A stretch of DNA of 5,973 nucleotides from an uncultured Collinsella sp. (lineage in GTDB: Bacteria; Actinomycetota; Coriobacteriia; Coriobacteriales; Coriobacteriaceae): positions 1-5,973 of the forward strand of contig URTD01000123.1 of assembly GCA_900550735.1 (NCBI GenBank), read 5' to 3'. Position numbers and translations under genes: made by a program. The notes below the pieces were generated by a model. The model ran no database searches. It saw only the letters and a program-made list of their open reading frames with translations, and was not told the DNA's origin. Below, piece by piece: positions 1 to 5,225 of the stretch; position 1 is the first letter of the stretch; each line of letters begins with the position of its first letter.

Positions 1-979
1 CCGCGTGCTTGCAAGCGGCGTGGACCTGACCCGTGTGAGCGTGCCGCTGGGCCTGGTCGCTATGGTCTACGAGGCGCGCCCCAACGTGACGGCCGACGCC
101 GCGGGCATCTGCATCCGCACCGGCAACGCCTGCATTCTGCGCGGCGGCTCGCTGGCTTATCACTCGTGTGCCATGATCGCCGAGCTGCTGGCCGATGCGC
201 TCGAGACCAAGGGTTTCCCGCGCGAGGCCGTGTCGATGATCGAGTCCACCGACCGCGAGGCCACTGGCGAGCTCATGAAGCTCCGCGGCGTTGTCGACGT
301 ACTCATTCCGCGCGGCGGTGCAGGCCTGATCCAGCGCTGCGTGCGCGAGTCGCTTGTGCCGGTGATCGAGACGGGCACGGGCAACTGCCACATCTACGTG
401 CATGAATCCGCCGACTTTGATAAGGCGCTCAACATTATCGTTAATGCCAAGACCCAGCGTGTAGGCGTGTGCAATGCCGCCGAGTCGCTGCTGGTCGACC
501 GTGCTGTGGCTGATGCGTTTTTGCCTGCGGTCGTTGCCGTGCTGCACGACCACGGCGTGCTCATTCACGGCGACGAAGCCACGTGCGCCGCGTGCGCCGA
601 CGCCAGCTTTGTGGAAGGCGATGACTACGTCGCCGCGACTGAGGAGGACTGGGGTCGCGAGTACCTAGCGCTCGAGATGAGCGTGAAGGTCGTGGCAAAC
701 GAGGACGAGGCCATCGCACACATTAACCGCTACGGCACGATGCACTCCGAGGCCATCGTTGCCGAGGACACGGATGCTTGCGAGCGCTTCCTGGATGCGG
801 TCGATGCCTCGGCCGTGTACGCCAACGCCAGCACGCGTTTCACCGACGGCGGCGAGTTTGGCCTGGGCGCCGAGATCGGTATCTCGACCCAAAAGCTCCA
901 TGCCCGCGGCCCCTTCGCCGCCGAGGCCCTCACCACTTACAAATACAAGCTCCGAGGCACCGGTCAGGTCCGCCCCTAA
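1..979 (+). CDS. proA: Glutamate-5-semialdehyde dehydrogenase (gamma-glutamyl phosphate reductase), 5'-truncated by window edge
   Basis: ProA reduces gamma-glutamyl phosphate to glutamate-5-semialdehyde with NADPH, the second step of proline synthesis from glutamate, in the cytoplasm. The reading frame is open from base 2 to TAA at 977-979. Numbering from the Val codon at base 5, ProA hallmarks appear in order: YEARPNVT (22-29), LRGG (45-48), LIPRGGAG (100-107), NAKTQR followed by VGVCN with the catalytic-type Cys at residue 156 (bases 470-472), and the C-terminal block running from TRFTDGGEFGLG to HARGP (277-303). By comparison with the roughly 417-residue E. coli enzyme recalled from memory, about 90-100 N-terminal codons lie outside the window, so the start cannot be judged. 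No frameshift or missing key residue is seen. The gene converges on the HD-domain gene, and a palindromic hairpin begins 15 nt after its stop. Whether proB lies upstream cannot be seen. Confidence 0.97.
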   Translation, partial: RVLASGVDLTRVSVPLGLVAMVYEARPNVTADAAGICIRTGNACILRGGSLAYHSCAMIAELLADALETKGFPREAVSMIESTDREATGELMKLRGVVDVLIPRGGAGLIQRCVRESLVPVIETGTGNCHIYVHESADFDKALNIIVNAKTQRVGVCNAAESLLVDRAVADAFLPAVVAVLHDHGVLIHGDEATCAACADASFVEGDDYVAATEEDWGREYLALEMSVKVVANEDEAIAHINRYGTMHSEAIVAEDTDACERFLDAVDASAVYANASTRFTDGGEFGLGAEIGISTQKLHARGPFAAEALTTYKYKLRGTGQVRP

Positions 980-993
980 CGACCGCGCAAGAA

Positions 994-1032
994 AAACCGC
1001 CACAAAGGTGCCTGTCCCCTTTGTGGCGGTTT
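994..1032. terminator. Palindromic terminator hairpin, copy 1, between convergent proA and HD gene
   Basis: A perfect 15-bp inverted repeat (994-1008 with 1018-1032) encloses the 9-nt loop TGCCTGTCC. Read on the minus strand, the stem ends in five T residues (996-992) and starts 17 nt after the HD gene stop, so it works best as that gene's intrinsic terminator. On the + strand only TTT precedes AAGG, so proA termination would be weaker. The same element recurs at 1703-1743. Confidence 0.85.
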
Positions 1033-1048
1033 AAGGTGGCGTGGGCGG

Positions 1049-1648
1049 TTAGGCCTGGAAGGTATCGCGGTCGGGGGCGAAGGACTGCATGGCCGCGATG
1101 GTGCGGTCAAAGAGCTCGGGGAGCTCCCAGCCCAACATCTCGGCGCCCTGCGAAATCACGTCGCGCGAGCAGCCGGCGGCAAAGCGCTTGTCCTTGAACT
1201 TCTTCTTGAGCGACTTGGTCGTAAAGTCCATAACGCTCTTGCTCGGGCGCATGATGACTGCAGCGCCGATCAGGCCGGTGAGCTCATCGCAGGCAAACAG
1301 GATCTTTTCCATCTGCAGCTCGGGCTTGGGCAGCGAGGTGTTGAAGTCGGACGTGTGCGTCTGGATGGCGCGAATGAGCTCTGGAGACGCACCTTCGCCC
1401 TTAAGAATCTCGGCAGCATAGATGGTGTGGTTCATGGGGTCGTCCTCATGCTCCTCCCAATCCAGGTCGTGCAGCAGACCGACGATGCCCCAAAACTCCT
1501 CGTTCTCGGGGTCGAACTCGCGCGCAAAGTAGCGCATAGTGCCCTCGACCGTCTCGCCATGGGTGATATGGAACGGGTCCTTGTTGTGCTCGTTGAGCAG
1601 TTCGAACGCGCGGTCGCGGGTGATTCCGGCGGTAAGCGGCTCTGCCAT
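1049..1648 (-). CDS. HD-domain (HDIG-like) phosphohydrolase-family protein, 199 aa
   Basis: A complete gene whose product looks like a small single-domain HD-superfamily protein, a family of mostly metal-dependent phosphohydrolases. Candidate metal ligands appear in the expected order: His30 in the HITHGE segment, the His60-Asp61 pair in GLLHDLDWEEH, His74 in PMNH, His98 in QTHTSDF and Asp121 in CDELTGLI. The C-terminal part (about 140-199) is helical and basic around KSLKKKFKDKR (145-155). No signal peptide or membrane segment is evident, so it should be cytoplasmic. The start ATG (1646-1648) is preceded by AAGGAG at 1655-1660 with a 6-nt spacer, which supports this start. It lies downstream of the CarD-family gene on the same strand, but a terminator hairpin sits between them, so independent transcription is likely. 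The substrate cannot be deduced; many relatives carry only a generic HD-domain name. Confidence 0.88.
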   Translation of the reverse strand: MAEPLTAGITRDRAFELLNEHNKDPFHITHGETVEGTMRYFAREFDPENEEFWGIVGLLHDLDWEEHEDDPMNHTIYAAEILKGEGASPELIRAIQTHTSDFNTSLPKPELQMEKILFACDELTGLIGAAVIMRPSKSVMDFTTKSLKKKFKDKRFAAGCSRDVISQGAEMLGWELPELFDRTIAAMQSFAPDRDTFQA

Positions 1649-1673
1649 AGGAGACTCCTTGTGCTCGTGGGTA

Positions 1674-1701
1674 TCGATAAGAATGAATACTACTAGAACA
1701 A
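1674..1701 (-). promoter_or_regulatory. Weak candidate promoter for the HD-domain gene
   Basis: On the minus strand TTGTTC (1701-1696) and TATCGA (1679-1674) are separated by 16 nt, upstream of the AAGGAG ribosome site. The -10 match is poor (TAT only). The position is plausible because the CarD-gene terminator ends at 1703 and the HD gene therefore needs its own promoter in the 54 nt that remain. Confidence 0.25.
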
Positions 1702-1702
1702 G

Positions 1703-1743
1703 AAAACCACCACAAAGGTGCCTGTCCCCTTTGTGGTGGTTTT
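1703..1743 (-). terminator. Palindromic terminator hairpin, copy 2, downstream of the CarD-family gene
   Basis: A perfect 16-bp stem (1703-1718 with 1728-1743) has the same 9-nt loop, TGCCTGTCC, as the copy at 994-1032. It begins 13 nt after the CarD-gene stop and ends, on the minus strand, in TTTT followed by CTTGTTCT, as expected of an intrinsic terminator. Relative to copy 1 the stem differs by one base pair changed on both sides (G-C at 999/1027 against A-T at 1709/1737), so pairing is preserved. Confidence 0.85.
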
Positions 1744-1755
1744 GGCGCGGTTGGG

Positions 1756-2241
1756 TTAGTTGAGGGCGGCTTGGGCTAGGCGGGCTTCGGCGGCCTCCTC
1801 GGTGACGCCCAAGGCCACAGCGAACTCCTCGATGGAGCGGCGCTTGGCTTCCTTGAGTACGCGCATGTAGTAGGAGCTGGGCTTTTTATCAGCTTCCTCG
1901 GCCTGGCGAATGCGGTACATCATGGTCTTTGCCACGCGGACCGTCTCGGGCGCGCCCAGCTTGAGCTGCTGCTTAAAGTGCGTCTCCTCAAGCGAGCTGT
2001 TGCGCTCGGTAAAGGTGTCGCACTCCAGCTCGTCATAGTGGCTCAGCAGGTGCTCGGCATCTTGCTGCGAGATGGCGGCGTGCAAACGGTCGGCCTGCGC
2101 CACGGGGTACATGAGGATCGTCTGCGCATGTCCCTGCTTGGTCTCGAGCAGCAGCATGGGCTGCGGCGTATCGTCCCTAAAACCGACGACGGTGCAGACT
2201 CCCTGGCCCGGATGAATGACGTGTTGACCGATTGAGAACAT
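1756..2241 (-). CDS. CarD/CdnL/TRCF-family transcriptional regulator, 161 aa
   Basis: This family binds the RNA polymerase beta subunit through an N-terminal Tudor-like domain and affects promoter open complexes, acting on the nucleoid. The N-terminus matches the family signature: FSIGQHVIHPGQGVCTVVGF at residues 2-21, then beta-strand-like segments to about residue 55. The C-terminal half (about 60-155) is helical and charged, ending in LKEAKRRSIEEFAVALG (129-145), as in the family's DNA-contacting helical domain. The 161-aa length agrees with mycobacterial CarD (162 aa from memory). The start ATG (2239-2241) follows GGAGG at 2246-2250 with a 4-nt spacer. The protein contains no tryptophan, although a Trp in the helical domain is a known promoter-contact residue in actinobacterial CarD; my ungapped alignment puts Ser82 there. 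It is transcribed divergently from argS. A TRCF fragment is unlikely because there is no helicase region. Confidence 0.85.
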   Translation of the reverse strand: MFSIGQHVIHPGQGVCTVVGFRDDTPQPMLLLETKQGHAQTILMYPVAQADRLHAAISQQDAEHLLSHYDELECDTFTERNSSLEETHFKQQLKLGAPETVRVAKTMMYRIRQAEEADKKPSSYYMRVLKEAKRRSIEEFAVALGVTEEAAEARLAQAALN

Positions 2242-2255
2242 GCTACCTCCAACTT

Positions 2256-2271
2256 ATACGAATTTACGTAT
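2256..2271. promoter_or_regulatory. Inverted repeat in the CarD-gene leader, possible operator
   Basis: ATACG (2256-2260) and CGTAT (2267-2271) form 5-bp inverted arms around AATTTA. The element lies between the candidate -10 and the ribosome site of the CarD-family gene, a position suited to a repressor site. The arms are short, so chance is possible. Confidence 0.3.
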
Positions 2272-2275
2272 GTCT

Positions 2276-2284
2276 AGAATACCA
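2276..2284 (-). promoter_or_regulatory. Candidate extended -10 promoter for the CarD-family gene
   Basis: On the minus strand TGG-TATTCT (2284-2276) resembles an extended -10 element, with four of six bases matching TATAAT. No good -35 hexamer is seen 16-18 nt upstream. It would place the transcript start near 2269, about 28 nt before the ATG. Confidence 0.3.
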
Positions 2285-2457
2285 CGCTGACGTGCGCAAA
2301 CCATCACTTTATGCAGGAAAAGCACACAACTCCGATAGGTAAGAGTATTCGATAAAAGACGCAGCTCATTCACACCTTTATTCATTTTCAACGCGTGCAT
2401 AATTTGCAGGCAGACTGGCATCTTTGAGTGACTCCATACAAGCTGTAGTCAATTTTG

Positions 2458-2467
2458 TGCATATGCA
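2458..2467. promoter_or_regulatory. Perfect 10-bp palindrome upstream of the argS promoter
   Basis: TGCATATGCA is self-complementary and lies 20 nt upstream of the candidate argS -35 in an AT-rich tract. It could be a regulator site, but a single 10-bp palindrome is weak evidence. Confidence 0.2.
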
Positions 2468-2487
2468 ATATCTATTAGCTTTACCCT

Positions 2488-2516
2488 GCGACAGTAGCTA
2501 CCGCTTGTGATAGAGT
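2488..2516 (+). promoter_or_regulatory. Candidate argS promoter
   Basis: GCGACA (2488-2493) and TAGAGT (2511-2516) are separated by exactly 17 nt, each matching four of six consensus bases of a housekeeping sigma promoter. The start would fall near 2523, giving a leader of about 60 nt. The leader shows no recognisable T-box sequence, which would also need far more room. Confidence 0.4.
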
Positions 2517-2572
2517 GCTACAAACTCTGGCTTTTGCCCTACGAGTGACCAAGAGCTCGGGGGCTTTAACAC

Positions 2573-2579
2573 AAGGAGG
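2573..2579 (+). promoter_or_regulatory. argS ribosome binding site, decides the start
   Basis: AAGGAGG ends 4 nt before ATG 2584. The frame is also open from a GTG at 2515, 23 codons upstream, but that GTG overlaps the candidate -10 hexamer and has no Shine-Dalgarno sequence, so ATG 2584 is preferred. Confidence 0.8.
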
Positions 2580-2583
2580 ACCT

Positions 2584-4437
2584 ATGCCCGAGAAGATTGA
2601 AGAGCTGGTACGCGCTGCGCTTGCTGCGGCCCAGGAGGCCGGCGACCTTTCCGCATTTGAACTTGACGATTGCGCCATCGAGCGACCGGCTGACACTTCT
2701 CATGGCGAGTGGACCTCCACCATGGCCCTGAAGTCCGCCAAGCTGGCTCACTGTGCCCCGCGCAAGATCGCCGAGGCCGTCGTTGCCCATATGCCCGAGG
2801 ACCCCGCGATCGAGAAGGTCGAGATCGCCGGCCCTGGCTTCATCAACTTCTACCTTTCCGTCGCTGTCAAGAATGCCATCTTTGGCGAGGCCCGCGAGAA
2901 GGGCATGGACTTCGCTAAGTCCAACGTCGGTGGCGGCTTGAAGACCCAGGTCGAGTTCGTCTCCGCCAACCCCGTCGGCCCCATGCACATCGGCCATGGC
3001 CGCTGGGCCGCTCTGGGTGACTCCCTCTGCCGCGTTATGGATCACGCCGGTTACGACATCCAGCGTGAGTTCTACATCAATGACCACGGCTCTCAGATGA
3101 ACACCTTCGGCAACTCCATCAGCACGCGCTATATGCAGCTTGCCGACATCATCGCCAAGCAGGGCGTGGATATCGACGAGGCTCACAAGCTGCTGATCGC
3201 TGACCGCGACGCCTTCGTTGCCGATGAGAACGACGAGCATCCCGAGACCCATCCGTACCAGGACAACTTTGCTGAGACCCTGGGCAAGGACTCCTACGGC
3301 GGCGACTACATCATCGATGAGGCCGCCGAGTTCTGGCGCACCGACGGCGACAAGTGGGTCGAGGCCGATCCGCAGGAGCGCATGGAGAGCTTCCGTGAGC
3401 GCGGCTACGTGAAGATGGTCGACAACATGCGCGACCTCTGCCATGCCGTCAACTGCGACTTCGATCGTTGGTACTCCGAGCGTTCGCTGTACGTGAAGGA
3501 CACCGAGGGCGAGACCGCCGGCACCTCTGCCGTCGACCGCGCTTTTGAGAAGCTCGACAAGATGGGCTACCTCTATACCAAGGACGGCGCCCTGTGGTTC
3601 CGCTCCACCGACCTGGGCGATGACAAGGACCGCGTCCTGATCAAGTCCGACGGCGAGTACACCTACTTCGCCTCCGACGTTGCCTATCACTGGGATAAGT
3701 TCCAGCGCGTCGACCACGTCATCGACATCTGGGGCGCCGACCACCACGGCTACATCGAGCGCGTCCGCTGCGTCTGCGACGCTCTGGGTTACCCCGGCAA
3801 GTTTGAGGTTCTGCTGGGCCAGCTCGTCAACCTGCTGCGCAACGGCAAGCCCGTCCGTATGTCCAAGCGTAAGGGCACCATGGTGACCCTTCAGGAGCTC
3901 GTCGACGAGGTCGGCTCCGATGCCGCTCGCTACACGCTCATCTCCAAGAGCTCCAACCAGATGGTCGACTTCGATATTGAGGCCGTTAAGAAGCGCGACA
4001 ACTCCAACCCGGTCTATTACGTGCAGTATGCTCACGCCCGCGTATGCTCCATCCTGCGCCGTGCCGCTGACGTTACGCCCGAGCAGGCTGACGAGATGGG
4101 CATGAAGGCCGTTGCCGCCAAGGCCATCGGTGAGAACGTCGATTACTCGCTGCTGACCGACCCGACCGAGCTCGCCCTTTCGCGTAAGCTCAACGAGCTC
4201 ACCGACCTCATCGCCAGCTGCGCTCGCGACCGCGCCCCGTTCCGTCTGACGCACTTTGCCGAGGAACTCGCCGGCGACTTCCACAGCTTCTACGCTGCCT
4301 GTCAGGTGCTGCCGAGCGAGGGCCGTCCCGTCGACCCCGAGCTTTCGCGCGCCCGTCTGGCCGCTTGCGATGCCGTCCGCGTGACGCTCGCCCTGGTGCT
4401 CACCCTCGTTGGCGTTTCCGCTCCCGAGCAGATGTAA
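2584..4437 (+). CDS. argS: Arginyl-tRNA synthetase, 617 aa
   Basis: This class I synthetase attaches arginine to tRNA-Arg in the cytoplasm. Domains in order: the N-terminal Add-1-like tRNA-binding domain (about 1-110, with AGPGFINFYLS at 82-92); the catalytic Rossmann core with NPVGPMHIGHGR (129-140, HIGH-type motif 135-138), EFYINDHGSQM (162-172) and GADHHGY (384-390); the KMSKS-type loop RMSKRKGT (425-432); and the helical DALR anticodon-binding domain from VYYVQYAHARV (477-487) to the typical C-terminal end LVGVSAPEQM (608-617). All signature motifs are intact. At 617 residues it is longer than the roughly 550-590 usual for bacterial ArgS; an extra acidic, His-containing stretch at about 188-236 accounts for most of this. 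The start is ATG 2584 after AAGGAGG. Codon use is strongly biased, suggesting high expression. A strong terminator follows the stop, so the gene looks monocistronic. Confidence 0.97.
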   Translation: MPEKIEELVRAALAAAQEAGDLSAFELDDCAIERPADTSHGEWTSTMALKSAKLAHCAPRKIAEAVVAHMPEDPAIEKVEIAGPGFINFYLSVAVKNAIFGEAREKGMDFAKSNVGGGLKTQVEFVSANPVGPMHIGHGRWAALGDSLCRVMDHAGYDIQREFYINDHGSQMNTFGNSISTRYMQLADIIAKQGVDIDEAHKLLIADRDAFVADENDEHPETHPYQDNFAETLGKDSYGGDYIIDEAAEFWRTDGDKWVEADPQERMESFRERGYVKMVDNMRDLCHAVNCDFDRWYSERSLYVKDTEGETAGTSAVDRAFEKLDKMGYLYTKDGALWFRSTDLGDDKDRVLIKSDGEYTYFASDVAYHWDKFQRVDHVIDIWGADHHGYIERVRCVCDALGYPGKFEVLLGQLVNLLRNGKPVRMSKRKGTMVTLQELVDEVGSDAARYTLISKSSNQMVDFDIEAVKKRDNSNPVYYVQYAHARVCSILRRAADVTPEQADEMGMKAVAAKAIGENVDYSLLTDPTELALSRKLNELTDLIASCARDRAPFRLTHFAEELAGDFHSFYAACQVLPSEGRPVDPELSRARLAACDAVRVTLALVLTLVGVSAPEQM

Positions 4438-4483
4438 GCTACGGATCATTTGACCGTGTAGGTTCGGCTTTGCTGAGCCCTAT

Positions 4484-4516
4484 AAGCCCGATCTCCATGC
4501 GGAGGTCGGGCTTTTT
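4484..4516 (+). terminator. Intrinsic terminator of argS
   Basis: A 13-bp stem (4484-4496 with 4501-4513, one G-U pair) closes the tetraloop ATGC and runs into TTTTT at 4512-4516. It begins 47 nt after the argS stop. This is the clearest Rho-independent terminator in the window. Confidence 0.92.
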
Positions 4517-4601
4517 GCGTTTGGTGAGACTATTTGGTTTGCTGGGAAATGCTACCAAATCGCAACTATACCGGTTTACGGGGCTGAATCGCCAACTGGC
4601 G

Positions 4602-4673
4602 ACCATGGTGCCAATAGTGAAATTAAACCCGCAGGTAGATGGCTTATTGTTTCTTGATAATGCAGGGTATGGT
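4602..4673. repeat. 72-nt diverged direct repeat, copy A
   Basis: This aligns without gaps to 4829-4900 over 72 nt, with 50 identical positions by my count. It begins ACCATG and ends TATGGT, giving 5-bp inverted ends (ACCAT/ATGGT). The central core shared by both copies is CCGCAGGTAG. A 6-bp inverted repeat (TCGCCA at 4589-4594 with TGGCGA at 4597-4602) abuts its left end. Confidence 0.7.
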
Positions 4674-4720
4674 TGGCTTGCAGCATCCTGGCCCCGTAAT
4701 CCGGCGTAGTTTTGAAAATT

Positions 4721-4733
4721 GTCCCTTGGGGAC
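4721..4733. repeat. Short palindrome GTCCC-TTG-GGGAC
   Basis: Perfect 5-bp inverted arms surround TTG, between the two 72-nt repeats. It is followed by GGAGG and then by an 11-mer (ACGGATCATTT, 4742-4752) that also occurs at 4441-4451 just after the argS stop. The function is unknown; the stem is too short and lacks a T-run for a terminator on the + strand. Confidence 0.4.
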
Positions 4734-4828
4734 GGAGGAAAACGGATCATTTTTGTCTCGAAGAGGGGTGGCGGGATACCGTCCGTCACGAATTGGGCTC
4801 ATCTCCTACGTTTGGACGCATATCCCGA

Positions 4829-4900
4829 ACCATGCCGAAAAGTACGATATTAAAACCGCAGGTAGCAGACTCGTTGTTTTTGAAAAAACAAGGGTATGGT
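4829..4900. repeat. 72-nt diverged direct repeat, copy B
   Basis: The partner of 4602-4673, of identical length and the same ACCAT/ATGGT inverted ends. Translated in the equivalent frame both copies encode a related peptide (L-x-PQV, LFL and GYG conserved, 12 of 24 residues). The 22 nucleotide differences are spread over codon positions 1, 2 and 3 as 6, 9 and 7, so there is no third-position excess and no sign of protein-level constraint. Confidence 0.7.
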
Positions 4901-5011
4901 CAGGGGCTCGGGGCAAACGTAGCAGATGGGCGCGATTCGTGGCGCGGCTATTCCAGGTGCCACGGCTTCACTCCTCTGGCGCGACATTTCAAGGCGCTTT
5001 TGAGGAGGAGT

Positions 5012-5051
5012 GTCCCTGATGACTGGGCGTTTAAGAACGTCCCCAATGACT
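5012..5051. repeat. Pair of GTCCC-headed 13-nt direct repeats
   Basis: GTCCCTGATGACT (5012-5024) and GTCCCCAATGACT (5039-5051) match at 11 of 13 positions with a 27-nt period. The spacer contains CGTT-TAAG-AACG, a 4-bp inverted repeat. The second unit ends 3 nt before the -35 of the downstream promoter. Confidence 0.5.
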
Positions 5052-5054
5052 AAG

Positions 5055-5082
5055 TTGCAGGTGGCGGCGGTTGTGTTACACT
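5055..5082 (+). promoter_or_regulatory. Promoter of the putative rho gene
   Basis: TTGCAG (5055-5060) and TACACT (5077-5082) are 16 nt apart, and the -10 is preceded by TGT, an extended -10 feature. The start would be near 5089. This is the best promoter match in the window and the only one between the argS terminator and the downstream frame. Confidence 0.6.
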
Positions 5083-5088
5083 AACGCT

Positions 5089-5225
5089 GCGTAATTGACG
5101 CAATCATCTCGATACAGATCAATGATGTCCGTCGTCTTGAACGGAACTAGACTGTTTAGCCGCCCTGAAGGTTTATGCAGGGAGCATGTGATCACAGGGC
5201 TTGAAAAGAAAGTTGAGCAAACACT
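5089..5225 (+). promoter_or_regulatory. Leader of about 137 nt before the putative rho gene
   Basis: The leader begins near a small hairpin (TGCGT 5088-5092 with ACGCA 5098-5102). Further down, GCCCTG (5162-5167) can pair with CAGGG at 5178-5182 (five pairs) or CAGGGC at 5195-5200 (six pairs); the two pairings exclude each other. A perfect palindrome TGTGATCACA lies at 5187-5196. The ribosome site before GTG 5226 is weak (only an A/G-rich stretch around 5203-5212). Leader control of rho is known in other bacteria; here it is an inference. Confidence 0.35.

Larger units (their letters stand above)
2242..2583. other. Divergent intergenic region between the CarD-family gene and argS
   Basis: These 342 bp are clearly richer in A and T than the flanking genes and hold no convincing coding sequence. 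The left end carries the CarD-gene ribosome site, a short inverted repeat and a candidate leftward promoter. The right end carries the argS promoter and ribosome site. The middle (about 2285-2455) shows no structure I can name beyond A/T-rich runs. Confidence 0.7.
4517..5054. other. Gene-poor region with degenerate repeats
   Basis: About 540 bp between the argS terminator and the next promoter hold no gene I can support. Composition is mixed, with AT-rich patches unlike the flanking coding DNA. Overlapping short open frames exist on both strands, but none has a good ribosome site with a recognisable product. The region carries two copies of a 72-nt repeat, a GTCCC/GGGAC palindrome and a pair of GTCCC-headed direct repeats. 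It may be the decayed remains of a small mobile or repetitive element; no transposase is visible. Confidence 0.6.

Noticed and set aside
2515..2583. Upstream GTG start extending argS by 23 codons
   Set aside because: The GTG overlaps the candidate -10 hexamer, has no Shine-Dalgarno sequence and adds residues absent from the family; ATG 2584 follows AAGGAGG.
2523..2583. T-box or other riboswitch before argS
   Set aside because: The leader is only about 60 nt and contains no T-box consensus, specifier stem or antiterminator.
2566..4449. 627-codon open frame on the minus strand opposite argS
   Set aside because: It is the mirror of the strongly biased argS codons (GCC, CTG, GAG, GAC). Its translation is a Val/Leu/Gly/Asp-rich string without any domain, and argS has all its motifs on the + strand.
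1014..5043. GTCCC as a shared signature linking all spacer repeats
   Set aside because: The same 5-mer also occurs inside the CarD-family gene and argS, so it is too common to define an element by itself.
4639..5053. Two overlapping + strand frames (126 and 113 codons) and a minus-strand frame (4439-4789) in the argS-rho spacer
   Set aside because: They begin inside or between the repeats, lack adequate ribosome sites, and give no recognisable product; repeat copy A is interrupted in the frame of the 126-codon candidate.
5187..5196. TGTGATCACA as a CRP/FNR-type operator
   Set aside because: The half-sites TGTGA/TCACA fit the CRP type, but the 6-nt spacer required between them is absent and the site lies about 100 nt downstream of the promoter.
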